Below, piece after piece: positions 8,215 through 15,478 of a stretch of DNA of 19,284 bases. The position numbers were made by a program, and so were the translations under genes. The stretch covers positions 1 through 19,284 of the forward strand of contig JBJHCA010000065.1 in the NCBI GenBank assembly GCA_050485785.1, given 5' to 3'. Numbering within the stretch: position 1 is the stretch's first letter; the number at the start of each line of letters is the position of its first letter. The notes under the pieces are model-generated. The model searched no databases. It was not told the DNA's origin and saw only the letters and a list, made by a program, of their open reading frames with translations. Source of the stretch: JBJHCA01 sp050485785 (GTDB lineage Bacteria > Bacteroidota > Bacteroidia > Chitinophagales > Saprospiraceae).

Positions 8215-9252
8215 ATGGCACAGGATATCTGGACAGAAACCGACCACTTACTCACAGAAATTGAACAGAGTCAACCTGCCGATAAGGAGGCTCTGGAAGC
8301 TTTCCGAATCCGGTTTTTAGGGTCAAAAAATATTTTGAAAGGATTTTTCGCCCGGATCAAAGATGTCAGTCCGGAGCGGAGAAAAGAGTTTGGACAAAGG
8401 CTGAATGCCGTAAAACAGGCCGCCGAGCAAAAATACGAAACCCTCTCGGCTCAAATAGCGGCAGCCACCGCAAAAAAACAGAGTGCTGCCATGGATTTCA
8501 GTCTGCCAGGCGAGCCGCTTCAATCGGGCAGTATTCACCCTGTAGCCATACTGATGCAGCGCATTTCGGGCATTTTTAAACAAATCGGATTCTCCGTGGT
8601 GGAGGACAGGGAAATAGAAGATGAGTGGCACAATTTTACCGCACTCAACATACCCGAAGATCATCCTTCGCGCGACATGACCGACACTTATTACCTGAAG
8701 TTCGACGCCGGAAGGGTGTTGCGATCTCAGACATCCAATGTGCAGATCCGCACCATGGAGCGGCAAAAACCACCCATCAGGGTCATTTCACCGGGCAGGG
8801 TTTACCGAAACGAGACGGTGAGCGCGCGCTCCCACTGCCAGTTTCACCAGATTGAAGGCCTGTATGTGGATGAAGGCGTATCTTTTGCCGACCTCAAGCA
8901 AACGCTGCTCTACTTTGTGAAACAGATGTTCGGGTCCGGGGCAGAAGTGCGGTTCAGGGCGTCCTATTTTCCCTTTACCGAGCCCAGTGCCGAGCTCGAT
9001 GTATCGTGCTTTTTATGCGAGGCCAAAGGGTGCTCGGTTTGCAAGCACACAGGCTGGGTAGAGATACTGGGCTGCGGCATGGTAGACCCGCAGGTACTGG
9101 AACATTGCGGAATCGACAGCGAGCGCTACACGGGTTTTGCCTTTGGAATGGGCATCGAGCGGCCCGCACTATTAGCTTACAAAATTCCCGATATCAGGCT
9201 GTTTTTTGAGAACGATATACGCTTTCTCAGGCAGTTCACCACGGCTTTCTAG
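8215..9252 (+). CDS. pheS: Phenylalanine--tRNA ligase alpha subunit
   Basis: Catalytic subunit of the PheS2PheT2 enzyme that charges tRNA-Phe. With the ATG at 8215 it is 345 residues, normal for the family. Residues 1-90 form the N-terminal coiled coil that reaches the tRNA (EAFRIRFLGSKNILKGFF). The class II core follows, with motif 2 around RSQTSNVQIRTM and PGRVYRNETVSARSHCQFHQ (residues 170-212) and motif 3 in GFAFGMGIERPALL (307-320). FPFTEPSAELDVSC (252-265) lines the amino acid pocket. A CxxC-x4-CxxC cluster (Cys265, 268, 273, 276) is inserted, a probable zinc site. In-frame upstream starts exist (TTG 8188, ATG 8203), but the promoter box at 8183-8190 favours 8215. pheT is not next to it, so the subunits are encoded apart. 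Confidence 0.97.
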   Translation: MAQDIWTETDHLLTEIEQSQPADKEALEAFRIRFLGSKNILKGFFARIKDVSPERRKEFGQRLNAVKQAAEQKYETLSAQIAAATAKKQSAAMDFSLPGEPLQSGSIHPVAILMQRISGIFKQIGFSVVEDREIEDEWHNFTALNIPEDHPSRDMTDTYYLKFDAGRVLRSQTSNVQIRTMERQKPPIRVISPGRVYRNETVSARSHCQFHQIEGLYVDEGVSFADLKQTLLYFVKQMFGSGAEVRFRASYFPFTEPSAELDVSCFLCEAKGCSVCKHTGWVEILGCGMVDPQVLEHCGIDSERYTGFAFGMGIERPALLAYKIPDIRLFFENDIRFLRQFTTAF

Positions 9253-9279
9253 TCGATTTTTTTTCATGTCTTTTTGTGG

Positions 9280-9294
9280 CGGCCCTCCGGGCCG
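9280..9294. terminator. GC-rich hairpin between convergent genes
   Basis: CGGCCC (9280-9285), TCC (9286-9288) and GGGCCG (9289-9294) form a perfect six-base stem between the pheS stop and the stop of the minus-strand membrane protein gene. T-rich sequence flanks it on the left, but no clean T run follows in either reading direction, so it is at best a weak bidirectional terminator. Confidence 0.35.
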
Positions 9295-9325
9295 ATGTAG
9301 CTTTTGTGGCCGGAGTTCGGCAGAG

Positions 9326-10027
9326 TTAGCGGTCACCCAGAATGATCTCCGACTTGGTAAGCCATGACACGCTGAAAAACAAAATAGCCAGGGCTTCGAG
9401 AATGAAAACTACATAGTACCCGGTAATTGCGCTGTGCCCTGAAATCCCCAAAGCAAAAATAGCCACCAGACCAATGAGGCAGGCCAAAATGATAGAGGCC
9501 GAAGCTTTGTAAACATTATTTCGGATGTGCTTTTCGGCAGTCTGTTGACTCTCCGGTTTGTTGGATCGTGTAAACTGGAATGAAAAAAAGGTGATACCCA
9601 AAAAGAAGATGGCGGCAAAAATGTAGTGCAACTTGCTGGTGAAACCGGCATTGAACAGATAGAAAATGGTTTCGCATTCGGTAATGCTGGCACTGCCTTC
9701 AAAAACATTGGTGGGGAAAAGAGCCAGCAAAGCTGCACTCATGCCCGTAACAATGGACGCAAATTGCTCGAGTTTGTTATAGCCGGTATAGCAACACAAA
9801 GCCACTCCCACCGCCACGCAGATACCTACAAACAGATCGCGCATGGCCGTGTGATAATAGTGGCTGATGGTGGGCTCTGCCGATACAGTTGCGCTGAGGT
9901 TGGTGACCACCATAATGGCCAACGGAAGGGAAATGCCCAACAGACCGATGATGGCTCTGAGCGTATGGGTGTTGACTACTAACGGTCCGGGAATTTCGGT
10001 GGTAATTTTCTCGTAAAATGATTTCAT
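9326..10027 (-). CDS. Six-segment integral membrane protein, function unknown
   Basis: A 233-residue protein I do not recognise by name. Hydrophobic segments lie at about residues 23-44, 63-82, 87-108, 132-152, 174-195 and 203-223, so six membrane spans are likely. Between the first two is a polar, conserved-looking stretch, ISHYYHTAMRDLFVG (54-68), and KLHYIFA begins the fourth. Histidines and an Asp at membrane edges could be functional, but I can name no activity. A GTG 69 bases upstream (10096) extends the frame, but the ATG at 10027 gives a cleaner start (MKSFYEKITTEIPG). It converges on pheS and is divergent from a small membrane protein gene. It could be a transporter-like or lipid-related protein, and this is not decided by the sequence. 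Confidence 0.7.
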   Translation of the reverse strand: MKSFYEKITTEIPGPLVVNTHTLRAIIGLLGISLPLAIMVVTNLSATVSAEPTISHYYHTAMRDLFVGICVAVGVALCCYTGYNKLEQFASIVTGMSAALLALFPTNVFEGSASITECETIFYLFNAGFTSKLHYIFAAIFFLGITFFSFQFTRSNKPESQQTAEKHIRNNVYKASASIILACLIGLVAIFALGISGHSAITGYYVVFILEALAILFFSVSWLTKSEIILGDR

Positions 10028-10120
10028 GGCTTCGTGAGGTTTTGTTAAACTATTGAATATCACTGCAAAATACAAGATAAAACAATACGAACTCACAAAA
10101 CACGAATAAGTATTTCACGC

Positions 10121-10137
10121 CATCCTAAAGCAGGATG
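10121..10137. repeat. Inverted repeat between divergent membrane protein genes
   Basis: CATCCT (10121-10126) and AGGATG (10132-10137) are perfect inverted arms around AAAGC. The element lies in the 177-base gap between the six-segment protein (minus) and the 66-residue protein (plus). It could be an operator or a short RNA hairpin. There is nothing beyond the symmetry to support either. Confidence 0.3.
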
Positions 10138-10204
10138 CATAAGGAATGCGTTAAGCAAGTATATTTATCCCGGGTAATACAATAACCCAATCAACCATCA
10201 AAAC

Positions 10205-10405
10205 ATGAAAACATTAGGAATCATTTTGCTCCTTATCGGCCTGGCCGGAACACTGGTATTTGGTGTTCAGGCCATACAGGACACCGAATCATTCAGGTTT
10301 CTGGGACTTGACATTACGGTGAGTAAAGCCAACTGGACCCCGGTTTACATCAGCGTGGCCGTACTGATAATTGGCATAGTGCTTACCGTACGTGGTAAAA
10401 AGTAA
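10205..10405 (+). CDS. Small two-segment membrane protein, function unknown
   Basis: Sixty-six residues from the ATG at 10205. Residues 3-24 (TLGIILLLIGLAGTLVFGVQ) and about 46-62 (PVYISVAVLIIGIVLTV) are membrane segments, joined by a polar loop containing FRFLGLDITVSKANWTP, and the tail is basic (RGKK). Small membrane proteins of this layout are frequent in Bacteroidota, but I know no assigned role. The leader holds TATATTTA (10158-10165), one base off the -7 consensus, which could drive the gene. A stand-alone gene seems likely, as the next gene (frr) is on the other strand. The coding call rests on a clean start, good hydrophobic pattern and typical codon use. Confidence 0.65.
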   Translation: MKTLGIILLLIGLAGTLVFGVQAIQDTESFRFLGLDITVSKANWTPVYISVAVLIIGIVLTVRGKK

Positions 10406-10479
10406 AGATATCAACAGCAGCAAGAAAATGATCCGGCCGGAGTGCAGCGCATTTCCAAAGACCGTTCTGTGGAGGAGCT

Positions 10480-11043
10480 TCAGAGGGTCATGATGTCGGC
10501 TTCTTTGGCCTCAGACAGTTTGTCAATGCTTTCGCTGTATTTATCCGTCAGGTTTTGCGCCACGCCTTCCATTCTTTTACCGGCATCTTCGGGGTAGCCG
10601 TTTTTCACCGATTCCTTGATGGTTTCCATCATATCGCGGCGGGCATTTCTGATGGATACTTTGGCGTCTTCGGCCAGCATTTTAACCCGGCGAACGTAGT
10701 CCTTCCTTCTTTCTTCGGTCAGTGGCGGAATGGAAATGCGAATAATTTCGCCGTTGTTTTGCGGAGCAAAGCCGAGGTTGGAGTTGATAATGGCCCTTTC
10801 GATCACGTCCAGCATTTTACGTTCCCAGGGCTGTATCATCAGCGTTCTGGCATCGGGAGTTGACACATTGGCCACCTGATTGAGGGGAGTGTTGGCGCCG
10901 TAGTAGTCCACCTGGATATTGGCCAGCACGGAGGGGTTGGCACGTCCTGTTCTCACTTTCACGAGTTCGCGCTTGTAATGCTCAACAGCTTCCTGCATGG
11001 CTTCCTCCGAAATGCTGATCTGTAAATCAATATCCTCTTGCAT
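10480..11043 (-). CDS. frr: Ribosome recycling factor
   Basis: Splits the post-termination ribosome together with EF-G so that subunits can be reused. The length of 187 residues is normal. The two-domain fold is visible: the helical domain includes ELVKVRTGRANPSVLANIQV (26-45) and the C-terminal helices PPLTEERRKDYVRRVKMLAE and DKYSESIDKLSEAKEADIM. The beta domain between them has YYGANTPLNQVANVSTPDAR (47-66) and IQPWERKML. RTGRA is the family's conserved basic patch, which touches rRNA. In many bacteria frr follows pyrH, but here the upstream neighbour is aroE on the opposite strand, so it is transcribed alone from a box 47 bases upstream. Confidence 0.97.
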   Translation of the reverse strand: MQEDIDLQISISEEAMQEAVEHYKRELVKVRTGRANPSVLANIQVDYYGANTPLNQVANVSTPDARTLMIQPWERKMLDVIERAIINSNLGFAPQNNGEIIRISIPPLTEERRKDYVRRVKMLAEDAKVSIRNARRDMMETIKESVKNGYPEDAGKRMEGVAQNLTDKYSESIDKLSEAKEADIMTL

Positions 11044-11089
11044 GGTTGGTCAGTTTTGTTAGAACGGGTATTATGAAAACATTGCGCGA

Positions 11090-11097
11090 CAAATTTA
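11090..11097 (-). promoter_or_regulatory. Candidate -7 box of the frr promoter
   Basis: Minus-strand TAAATTTG fits TAnnTTTG and is identical to the box in front of the DUF2723 gene, with similar spacing to the start codon (47 versus 51 bases). No clear -33 element is seen. The box lies in the gap shared with aroE. Confidence 0.5.
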
Positions 11098-11184
11098 GTA
11101 ATTTGGGCTGAGTATTGTATCATTACCACAGATTACATGCCGGGAATTACAGTTATTTGTTTCCGGTTAATATTGCCGGACGCT

Positions 11185-11940
11185 ATGCATACATTTGGCC
11201 TGATCGGATATCCGCTGGAACACAGCAAATCCCCATTTCTGTTTGCCGGCCTGTTCAAGTCACTGAAACTGAACAACGTGGAATACCGTCTTTTTCCGGT
11301 ATCCAAAGCTTCCCACATCCGGGAAACCATTCAGACCATACCCAAGCTGATCGGATTTAATGTTACCATTCCCTACAAGCAGGAAGTGGCCGGCATGTGC
11401 CATTGGCTGAGCCCGGAAGCGGAAAAAACCGGTGCCGTCAATACCGTGCATATTGAGCATGGCCGGTGGAAAGGCTACAATACCGATGTGTATGGGTTTG
11501 AAAAGAGTCTGTTGAGCTTTACAGGTTCCGAAAAAGTGAAGGCTTTGATCTGTGGTACGGGCGGTGCATCCAGGGCGGTACAGTATGTGCTTCAACAGCA
11601 AGGTATGGAATTCCTCACCATTTCGCGCCGTGCGGAAAGCGGAATGCTGACGTATCCCGATGTGGATGAAGCACTGCTCAGGGCATTTCCACTGATCATA
11701 CAAACAACACCTCTGGGAATGGCCGGCTACAGCAATCAGATGCCACCCCTTCCCTTTGCCATTCTGACACCACAAAACATGCTTCACGATCTGGTGTACA
11801 ACCCGGTGATCACTCCCTTTATGAAAGCGGGAATAAAAAGAGGATGTATCGTAAAAAATGGCGTGCAAATGCTATCTTTACAGGCCCGGAAAGCCTGGCA
11901 AATATGGTCGCAAAACATTGCCAATGAACCTATAAAATAG
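11185..11940 (+). CDS. aroE: Shikimate dehydrogenase (NADP-dependent)
   Basis: Reduces 3-dehydroshikimate to shikimate in the pathway to chorismate and aromatic amino acids. It is 251 residues from the ATG at 11185 (MHTFGLIGYPLEHSKSP). An open stretch to 11137 adds 16 residues that do not look like the family and is rejected. Shikimate-binding serines are Ser14 and Ser16 in HSKS. The catalytic Lys65 is in NVTIPYKQ, with Asn86 in AVNTV and Asp101 in YNTDVYG. The nucleotide loop GTGGASRAV is at 124-132. C-terminal substrate contacts include DLVYNP (202-207) and Gln228/Gln233 in NGVQMLSLQA. The usual basic NADP clamp appears as SRR (147-149). It begins a compact run: proline dehydrogenase starts 7 bases after its stop. 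Confidence 0.95.
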   Translation: MHTFGLIGYPLEHSKSPFLFAGLFKSLKLNNVEYRLFPVSKASHIRETIQTIPKLIGFNVTIPYKQEVAGMCHWLSPEAEKTGAVNTVHIEHGRWKGYNTDVYGFEKSLLSFTGSEKVKALICGTGGASRAVQYVLQQQGMEFLTISRRAESGMLTYPDVDEALLRAFPLIIQTTPLGMAGYSNQMPPLPFAILTPQNMLHDLVYNPVITPFMKAGIKRGCIVKNGVQMLSLQARKAWQIWSQNIANEPIK

Positions 11941-11947
11941 CTCAATT

Positions 11948-13138
11948 ATGAGTACCGCCACCAAAACGGATTTCAATTTTACCGATACTGAAATTGCATT
12001 TGCTTCCAAATCCAATGCAGAACTCCGGAAAGCCTACTGGATGTTTAACCTGATGAATTACGCACCATTGGTTGACATCGGAAGCAAGCTCGGGTTGTTT
12101 GCTCTTCGCATGCGGCTTCCAGTAGAGCCGCTCATCAAAGTCACCGTGTTTGATCACTTCTGCGGAGGGCGCACCTTGCTGGAGTGTCAGAAGACGATAG
12201 AGCATCTTGCCCGGCATAATACGCTGACCATACTGGATTATGGTGCAGAAGGCAAAACCACGGAGAAACACTTCAACGAGACCATGCGAGAAACCATCCG
12301 AGCCCTGGAGTTTGCATCGCAAAACACCAGTGTTCCCGTGGTGAGTACCAAAATGTCAGGTCTGGCCCGCAATGAGCTGCTGGAAAAAATTCAGCAAAAA
12401 AAAGACCTCACAACGGCCGAGAAAGAAGAGTTTACCGCTGTCCGCAAGCGGCTTGAGGCCATTTGTCACGTAGCCTGGGAAAAGAAGGTGGGCATTTTTA
12501 TCGATGCCGAAGAGACCTGGATCCAGGATGTGATCGACAAACTGGTGGAAAACATGATGGAGCTGTACAACAAAGAACAGGTGATCGTTTACCAAACGCT
12601 TCAAATGTACCGCCATGACCGGCTCAGCTACCTCAAAGACCTTTATGCCAGAGCCATGGAGAAAAATTACATGCCGGGCATCAAGCTGGTTCGGGGTGCT
12701 TATATGGAAAAGGAAAGAGAAAGGGCCGAAGATATGGGCTACCCTTCGCCCATACAAGCTGACAAGGAGGCCACCGACAGCGATTACAATGAGGCCGTTA
12801 CCTTTGTAACCGAACACTACGAAACCATCAGTTCATGCAATGCCACCCATAACCAGGCATCCAGTGAGTTACAGGCCAGGCTGATGATTGAAAAAGGCAT
12901 ACCGCGCGATCACCCCCACCTCAACTTCTGCCAATTGTACGGCATGAGCGATCATATCAGTTTCAACCTGAGTGCAGCCGGGTATAATGTGGCCAAATAC
13001 GTACCCTACGGACCCGTGAGGGAAGTTGTTCCCTATCTGATCAGAAGAGCGGAAGAAAACAGCTCCATCACCGGGGATATCAGCCGCGAGCTGGGGCTCA
13101 TTAAACAGGAAATGGCACGCAGAAAGCTGCTGCGTTAA
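11948..13138 (+). CDS. Proline dehydrogenase (FAD-dependent, monofunctional)
   Basis: Oxidises proline to pyrroline-5-carboxylate and passes electrons through FAD to the quinone pool, the first step of proline use. The 396-residue protein is the single-function type, not the fused PutA. The beta/alpha barrel motifs are in order: VSTKMSGL (132-139), FIDAEETWIQ (184-193), VYQTLQMYR (214-222), GIKLVRGAYMEKE (244-256), a barrel strand around ATHNQ (299-303), QLYGMSD (329-335) and VPYGPVREVVPYLIRRAEEN (352-371). The last holds the arginines that bind the proline carboxylate. Ordering and length match the eukaryote-like PRODH common in Bacteroidota. It sits between aroE (7 bases) and a cupin gene (14 bases), which says co-transcription rather than shared pathway. 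No P5C dehydrogenase is in view. Confidence 0.95.
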   Translation: MSTATKTDFNFTDTEIAFASKSNAELRKAYWMFNLMNYAPLVDIGSKLGLFALRMRLPVEPLIKVTVFDHFCGGRTLLECQKTIEHLARHNTLTILDYGAEGKTTEKHFNETMRETIRALEFASQNTSVPVVSTKMSGLARNELLEKIQQKKDLTTAEKEEFTAVRKRLEAICHVAWEKKVGIFIDAEETWIQDVIDKLVENMMELYNKEQVIVYQTLQMYRHDRLSYLKDLYARAMEKNYMPGIKLVRGAYMEKERERAEDMGYPSPIQADKEATDSDYNEAVTFVTEHYETISSCNATHNQASSELQARLMIEKGIPRDHPHLNFCQLYGMSDHISFNLSAAGYNVAKYVPYGPVREVVPYLIRRAEENSSITGDISRELGLIKQEMARRKLLR

Positions 13139-13152
13139 AAGCACCTGACATT

Positions 13153-13641
13153 ATGCATTCACGTGCCCGGGAACTCATAGCCCAACTGAAACTGGAAAAG
13201 CACCCAGAAGGCGGATATTTCAGAAGAACGCACACTGCCGAAACATTAGTGGTTTTGCCTGAGGGCAAGGCATTGAGCAAGGCTGCATCGGTGATCTATT
13301 ATTTACTGGAGGGCGATGAATTCAGTGCGTTCCACCGGCTGAAGCAGGATGAATTTTGGTTTTTCCACGAAGGATGCCCGGTGCTTCATTACCGGATCAG
13401 GCCCGATGGAGAGCTGATCAGTCAGGTATTGGGCAGCCCCAACAACTTTCAGTACCAGATCATGGTGCCGGGCGGTGACTGGATGGCCGCAGTGCCGGAA
13501 TCTCCATCTTCTTACTGCCTGCTGAGCTGTGCTGTGACGCCTGCATTTCAATTGGAGGACTGGGAAATGCCCGGGCAGCAGGCTTTAGTGGATCTGTTTC
13601 CGCAACACGAAATACTGATCAGGACACTGAGCCGCCCATGA
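13153..13641 (+). CDS. Cupin family protein (DUF985 / Cupin_5)
   Basis: A 162-residue single-domain cupin. HPEGGYFRRTH (17-27) at the start, SAFHRLKQDEFWFFHEG (58-74) in the middle and LLSCAVTPAFQLEDWEM (123-139) near the end are the conserved DUF985 blocks. His61 and His72, with nearby acidic residues, would line the barrel opening. The family's reaction is not settled. Some members are described as related to sugar epimerases or isomerases by fold, so I assign none. The gene starts 14 bases after proline dehydrogenase and is the last of the plus-strand run, ending 9 bases from the convergent stop of the next gene, too close for a separate terminator. Confidence 0.9.
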   Translation: MHSRARELIAQLKLEKHPEGGYFRRTHTAETLVVLPEGKALSKAASVIYYLLEGDEFSAFHRLKQDEFWFFHEGCPVLHYRIRPDGELISQVLGSPNNFQYQIMVPGGDWMAAVPESPSSYCLLSCAVTPAFQLEDWEMPGQQALVDLFPQHEILIRTLSRP

Positions 13642-13650
13642 GCGGGAAGT

Positions 13651-15366
13651 TTACTCCAGGCCTGAAACTCGCCGAAATGCCCTGCGAAGGCGGTTTTTGT
13701 CCTCTTCTTCCCTGACGTTATTGAGGAATTCACCAAAGAGGCGTTCGGTTTCGAAGGTATAGGTGAGCGAAGTGATGGGCCGGTCGTTTTTCCGGTAGCT
13801 GTAGGTGCCATCCCTGTGGCGGATGATCTCATAGGTATCCTGGCCGAAGCGCAGAATGCGCGTATTGTCATCGCCCCCGGTGCGGATATCCAGCCCGGCC
13901 TGATGCAGATCATCGGTATCGCTGCGGGCAGTGTTTTCTTCCGGGGAGCGGGCTACCGAGGCAATGTCCAGCAATCGGCTGTGCGTGGAGAACAGCTCAT
14001 CCGCTACTGAGGGTACATCAATACGGCGACGGAGGGCCCACATCCATTCAGCATAGGCCATATCGCTCTGGTGTTTAATATCCGCCCACCTTTCCACGTC
14101 AGCATTGGCTCTTTGCAGTGCTCTTGCGTAGGCGGCGTTGCCGGGGTTGCGCTCAAGATCAATAGTGCTGAGGGCTGCCCTCACTTCAGCGGACATGAGC
14201 TGTGCCCTGTTGTAATTGGCAATTTGTTTCTGGGCGTTGGCCAGTTCTTCCCACTGCTCGGTGCCGGTAAGCAGCATGGCTTGTTCATTGTGCTTGCGGT
14301 ACATGCGGTATGCAATGGCCGACTGTTCGCCCAGTCTGGCGCGTTCAAGCTGCAAACGCTGTTGCCGGGCATCTACCGAAGCGGCCTGACCTGTGGCCTC
14401 CAGGCTGTCAATAGAAGCCATCAGCGAGCGGCTCATGCATTCTGCATACCTGGAACGCGACTGCAGCAGACTGATCTCATAGCGGTTAACTGCCAGTTCG
14501 AGCTCGTTGGCTGCTTCGCGGTATGCGCGCTGATCAAAGGCGTGGCCCTGCAGTTCTCTGATGGCCTGCAATGCCAGGAAGTACTGCACACGCCAACGCT
14601 GGTACTCCATTGCCCGGCGATACTCAATGACCCTGAACCGCCAGTAACGCTCCACCGTACTACATTCTGCCGGATCCACCGATCGGGCGGCATTTTCGGA
14701 CAGCGATGCAGCATTTTTCCACTCCTGCTCAGCAGCGTACATCAGCCGGGCAATAGTGAGGCTGCTTTGCTCCACTCTATCGGGGCGAACATCATCGCGG
14801 CGCTCCAGATAAGGTGCAGTTAACTTGTTGTTCAGGTAAAAATCGACCAGGATGTCCCTTGCGGAGCTGATGGCTGCCAGCGCATCGGCTTTGCCTTGCA
14901 CCTTTTCAATATCGAAAGCGGAGAGCGACGAAGAGGCGGGTGACTGAAAAACGATACGACTTACGGGGAAAGCGGCACTCAGCACTTCATCAGTGCGCCT
15001 GAGTGTAGCGGTGATATTGACCGCAGTGAGATTTTGCTGCCGGGTATCGAAGCTCACGAACCAGGGTTCATAGTCTTTTGCATACACGGCCAGTGAATAC
15101 TCCTGAAAACGCTGAAGGTTGAGATTCTCCGGGCGGCCGGTGATCAGGTTGCCGGAGATGTGCTCACCGCTGCGAACCAGGCTGTAGTGGGCATTAGCCG
15201 GGCCATTCAGCTCCAGACTTAGGGAAGACTGTGCATTGAGCCGGCAGGGTGTTAAAACGAGGGCAGTAACTGCACAACAAAAAGTGATCAAAAATAATAC
15301 ACCAAAACGCTTCCATAAGGAATATCCGTCAAAAAAAACAAGGGGGAATAAAGCAATCCGTTGCAA
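13651..15366 (-). CDS. Large exported protein with helical, coiled-coil-like body, function unknown
   Basis: I do not recognise the family. A secretion signal is clear: LWKRFG followed by VLFLITFCCAVTALVL and a likely cut after CRLNA. A region of about 90 residues rich in beta strands follows (SLSLELNGPANAHYSL and on). The rest is long, charged, mostly alpha-helical sequence with many Glu, Arg, Ala and Gln, consistent with coiled coil or helical bundle, ending in a small beta section (TYEIIRHRDGTYSYRKNDR). It would act in the periplasm or at the outer membrane. The start is uncertain. ATG codons at 15492 and 15480 overlap purB and its promoter, and would add an unlikely N-terminus. The TTG at 15366, giving 572 residues, leaves a 46-residue signal region and is my choice, with low certainty. 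Confidence 0.7.
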   Translation of the reverse strand: MQRIALFPLVFFDGYSLWKRFGVLFLITFCCAVTALVLTPCRLNAQSSLSLELNGPANAHYSLVRSGEHISGNLITGRPENLNLQRFQEYSLAVYAKDYEPWFVSFDTRQQNLTAVNITATLRRTDEVLSAAFPVSRIVFQSPASSSLSAFDIEKVQGKADALAAISSARDILVDFYLNNKLTAPYLERRDDVRPDRVEQSSLTIARLMYAAEQEWKNAASLSENAARSVDPAECSTVERYWRFRVIEYRRAMEYQRWRVQYFLALQAIRELQGHAFDQRAYREAANELELAVNRYEISLLQSRSRYAECMSRSLMASIDSLEATGQAASVDARQQRLQLERARLGEQSAIAYRMYRKHNEQAMLLTGTEQWEELANAQKQIANYNRAQLMSAEVRAALSTIDLERNPGNAAYARALQRANADVERWADIKHQSDMAYAEWMWALRRRIDVPSVADELFSTHSRLLDIASVARSPEENTARSDTDDLHQAGLDIRTGGDDNTRILRFGQDTYEIIRHRDGTYSYRKNDRPITSLTYTFETERLFGEFLNNVREEEDKNRLRRAFRRVSGLE

Positions 15367-15446
15367 CCAGGGATATCTGCCACCCGAACACTGAGCACCG
15401 TGGACTGCCGATGCACAAAGAGGGCCCGGGGTTATATGAAAGTTGT

Positions 15447-15454
15447 TACATTTG
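15447..15454 (+). promoter_or_regulatory. Candidate -7 box of the purB promoter
   Basis: TACATTTG fits TAnnTTTG and lies 24 bases before the purB ATG, so transcription would start near 15461. The twelve bases around it (GTTACATTTGTG, 15445-15456) are identical to those upstream of aconitase. It overlaps the region where a longer start of the divergent gene would have to be translated. Confidence 0.6.
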
Positions 15455-15478
15455 TGTCCGTATTCATACCGTGTTACC

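Noticed and set aside
14071..14823. 250-residue open frame on the plus strand inside the unknown exported protein gene
   Set aside because: The minus frame is longer, has a signal peptide and a helical charged composition. The plus frame is cysteine-rich and low in order, as expected of an antisense frame of such a gene. Some doubt remains because the minus protein is unknown.
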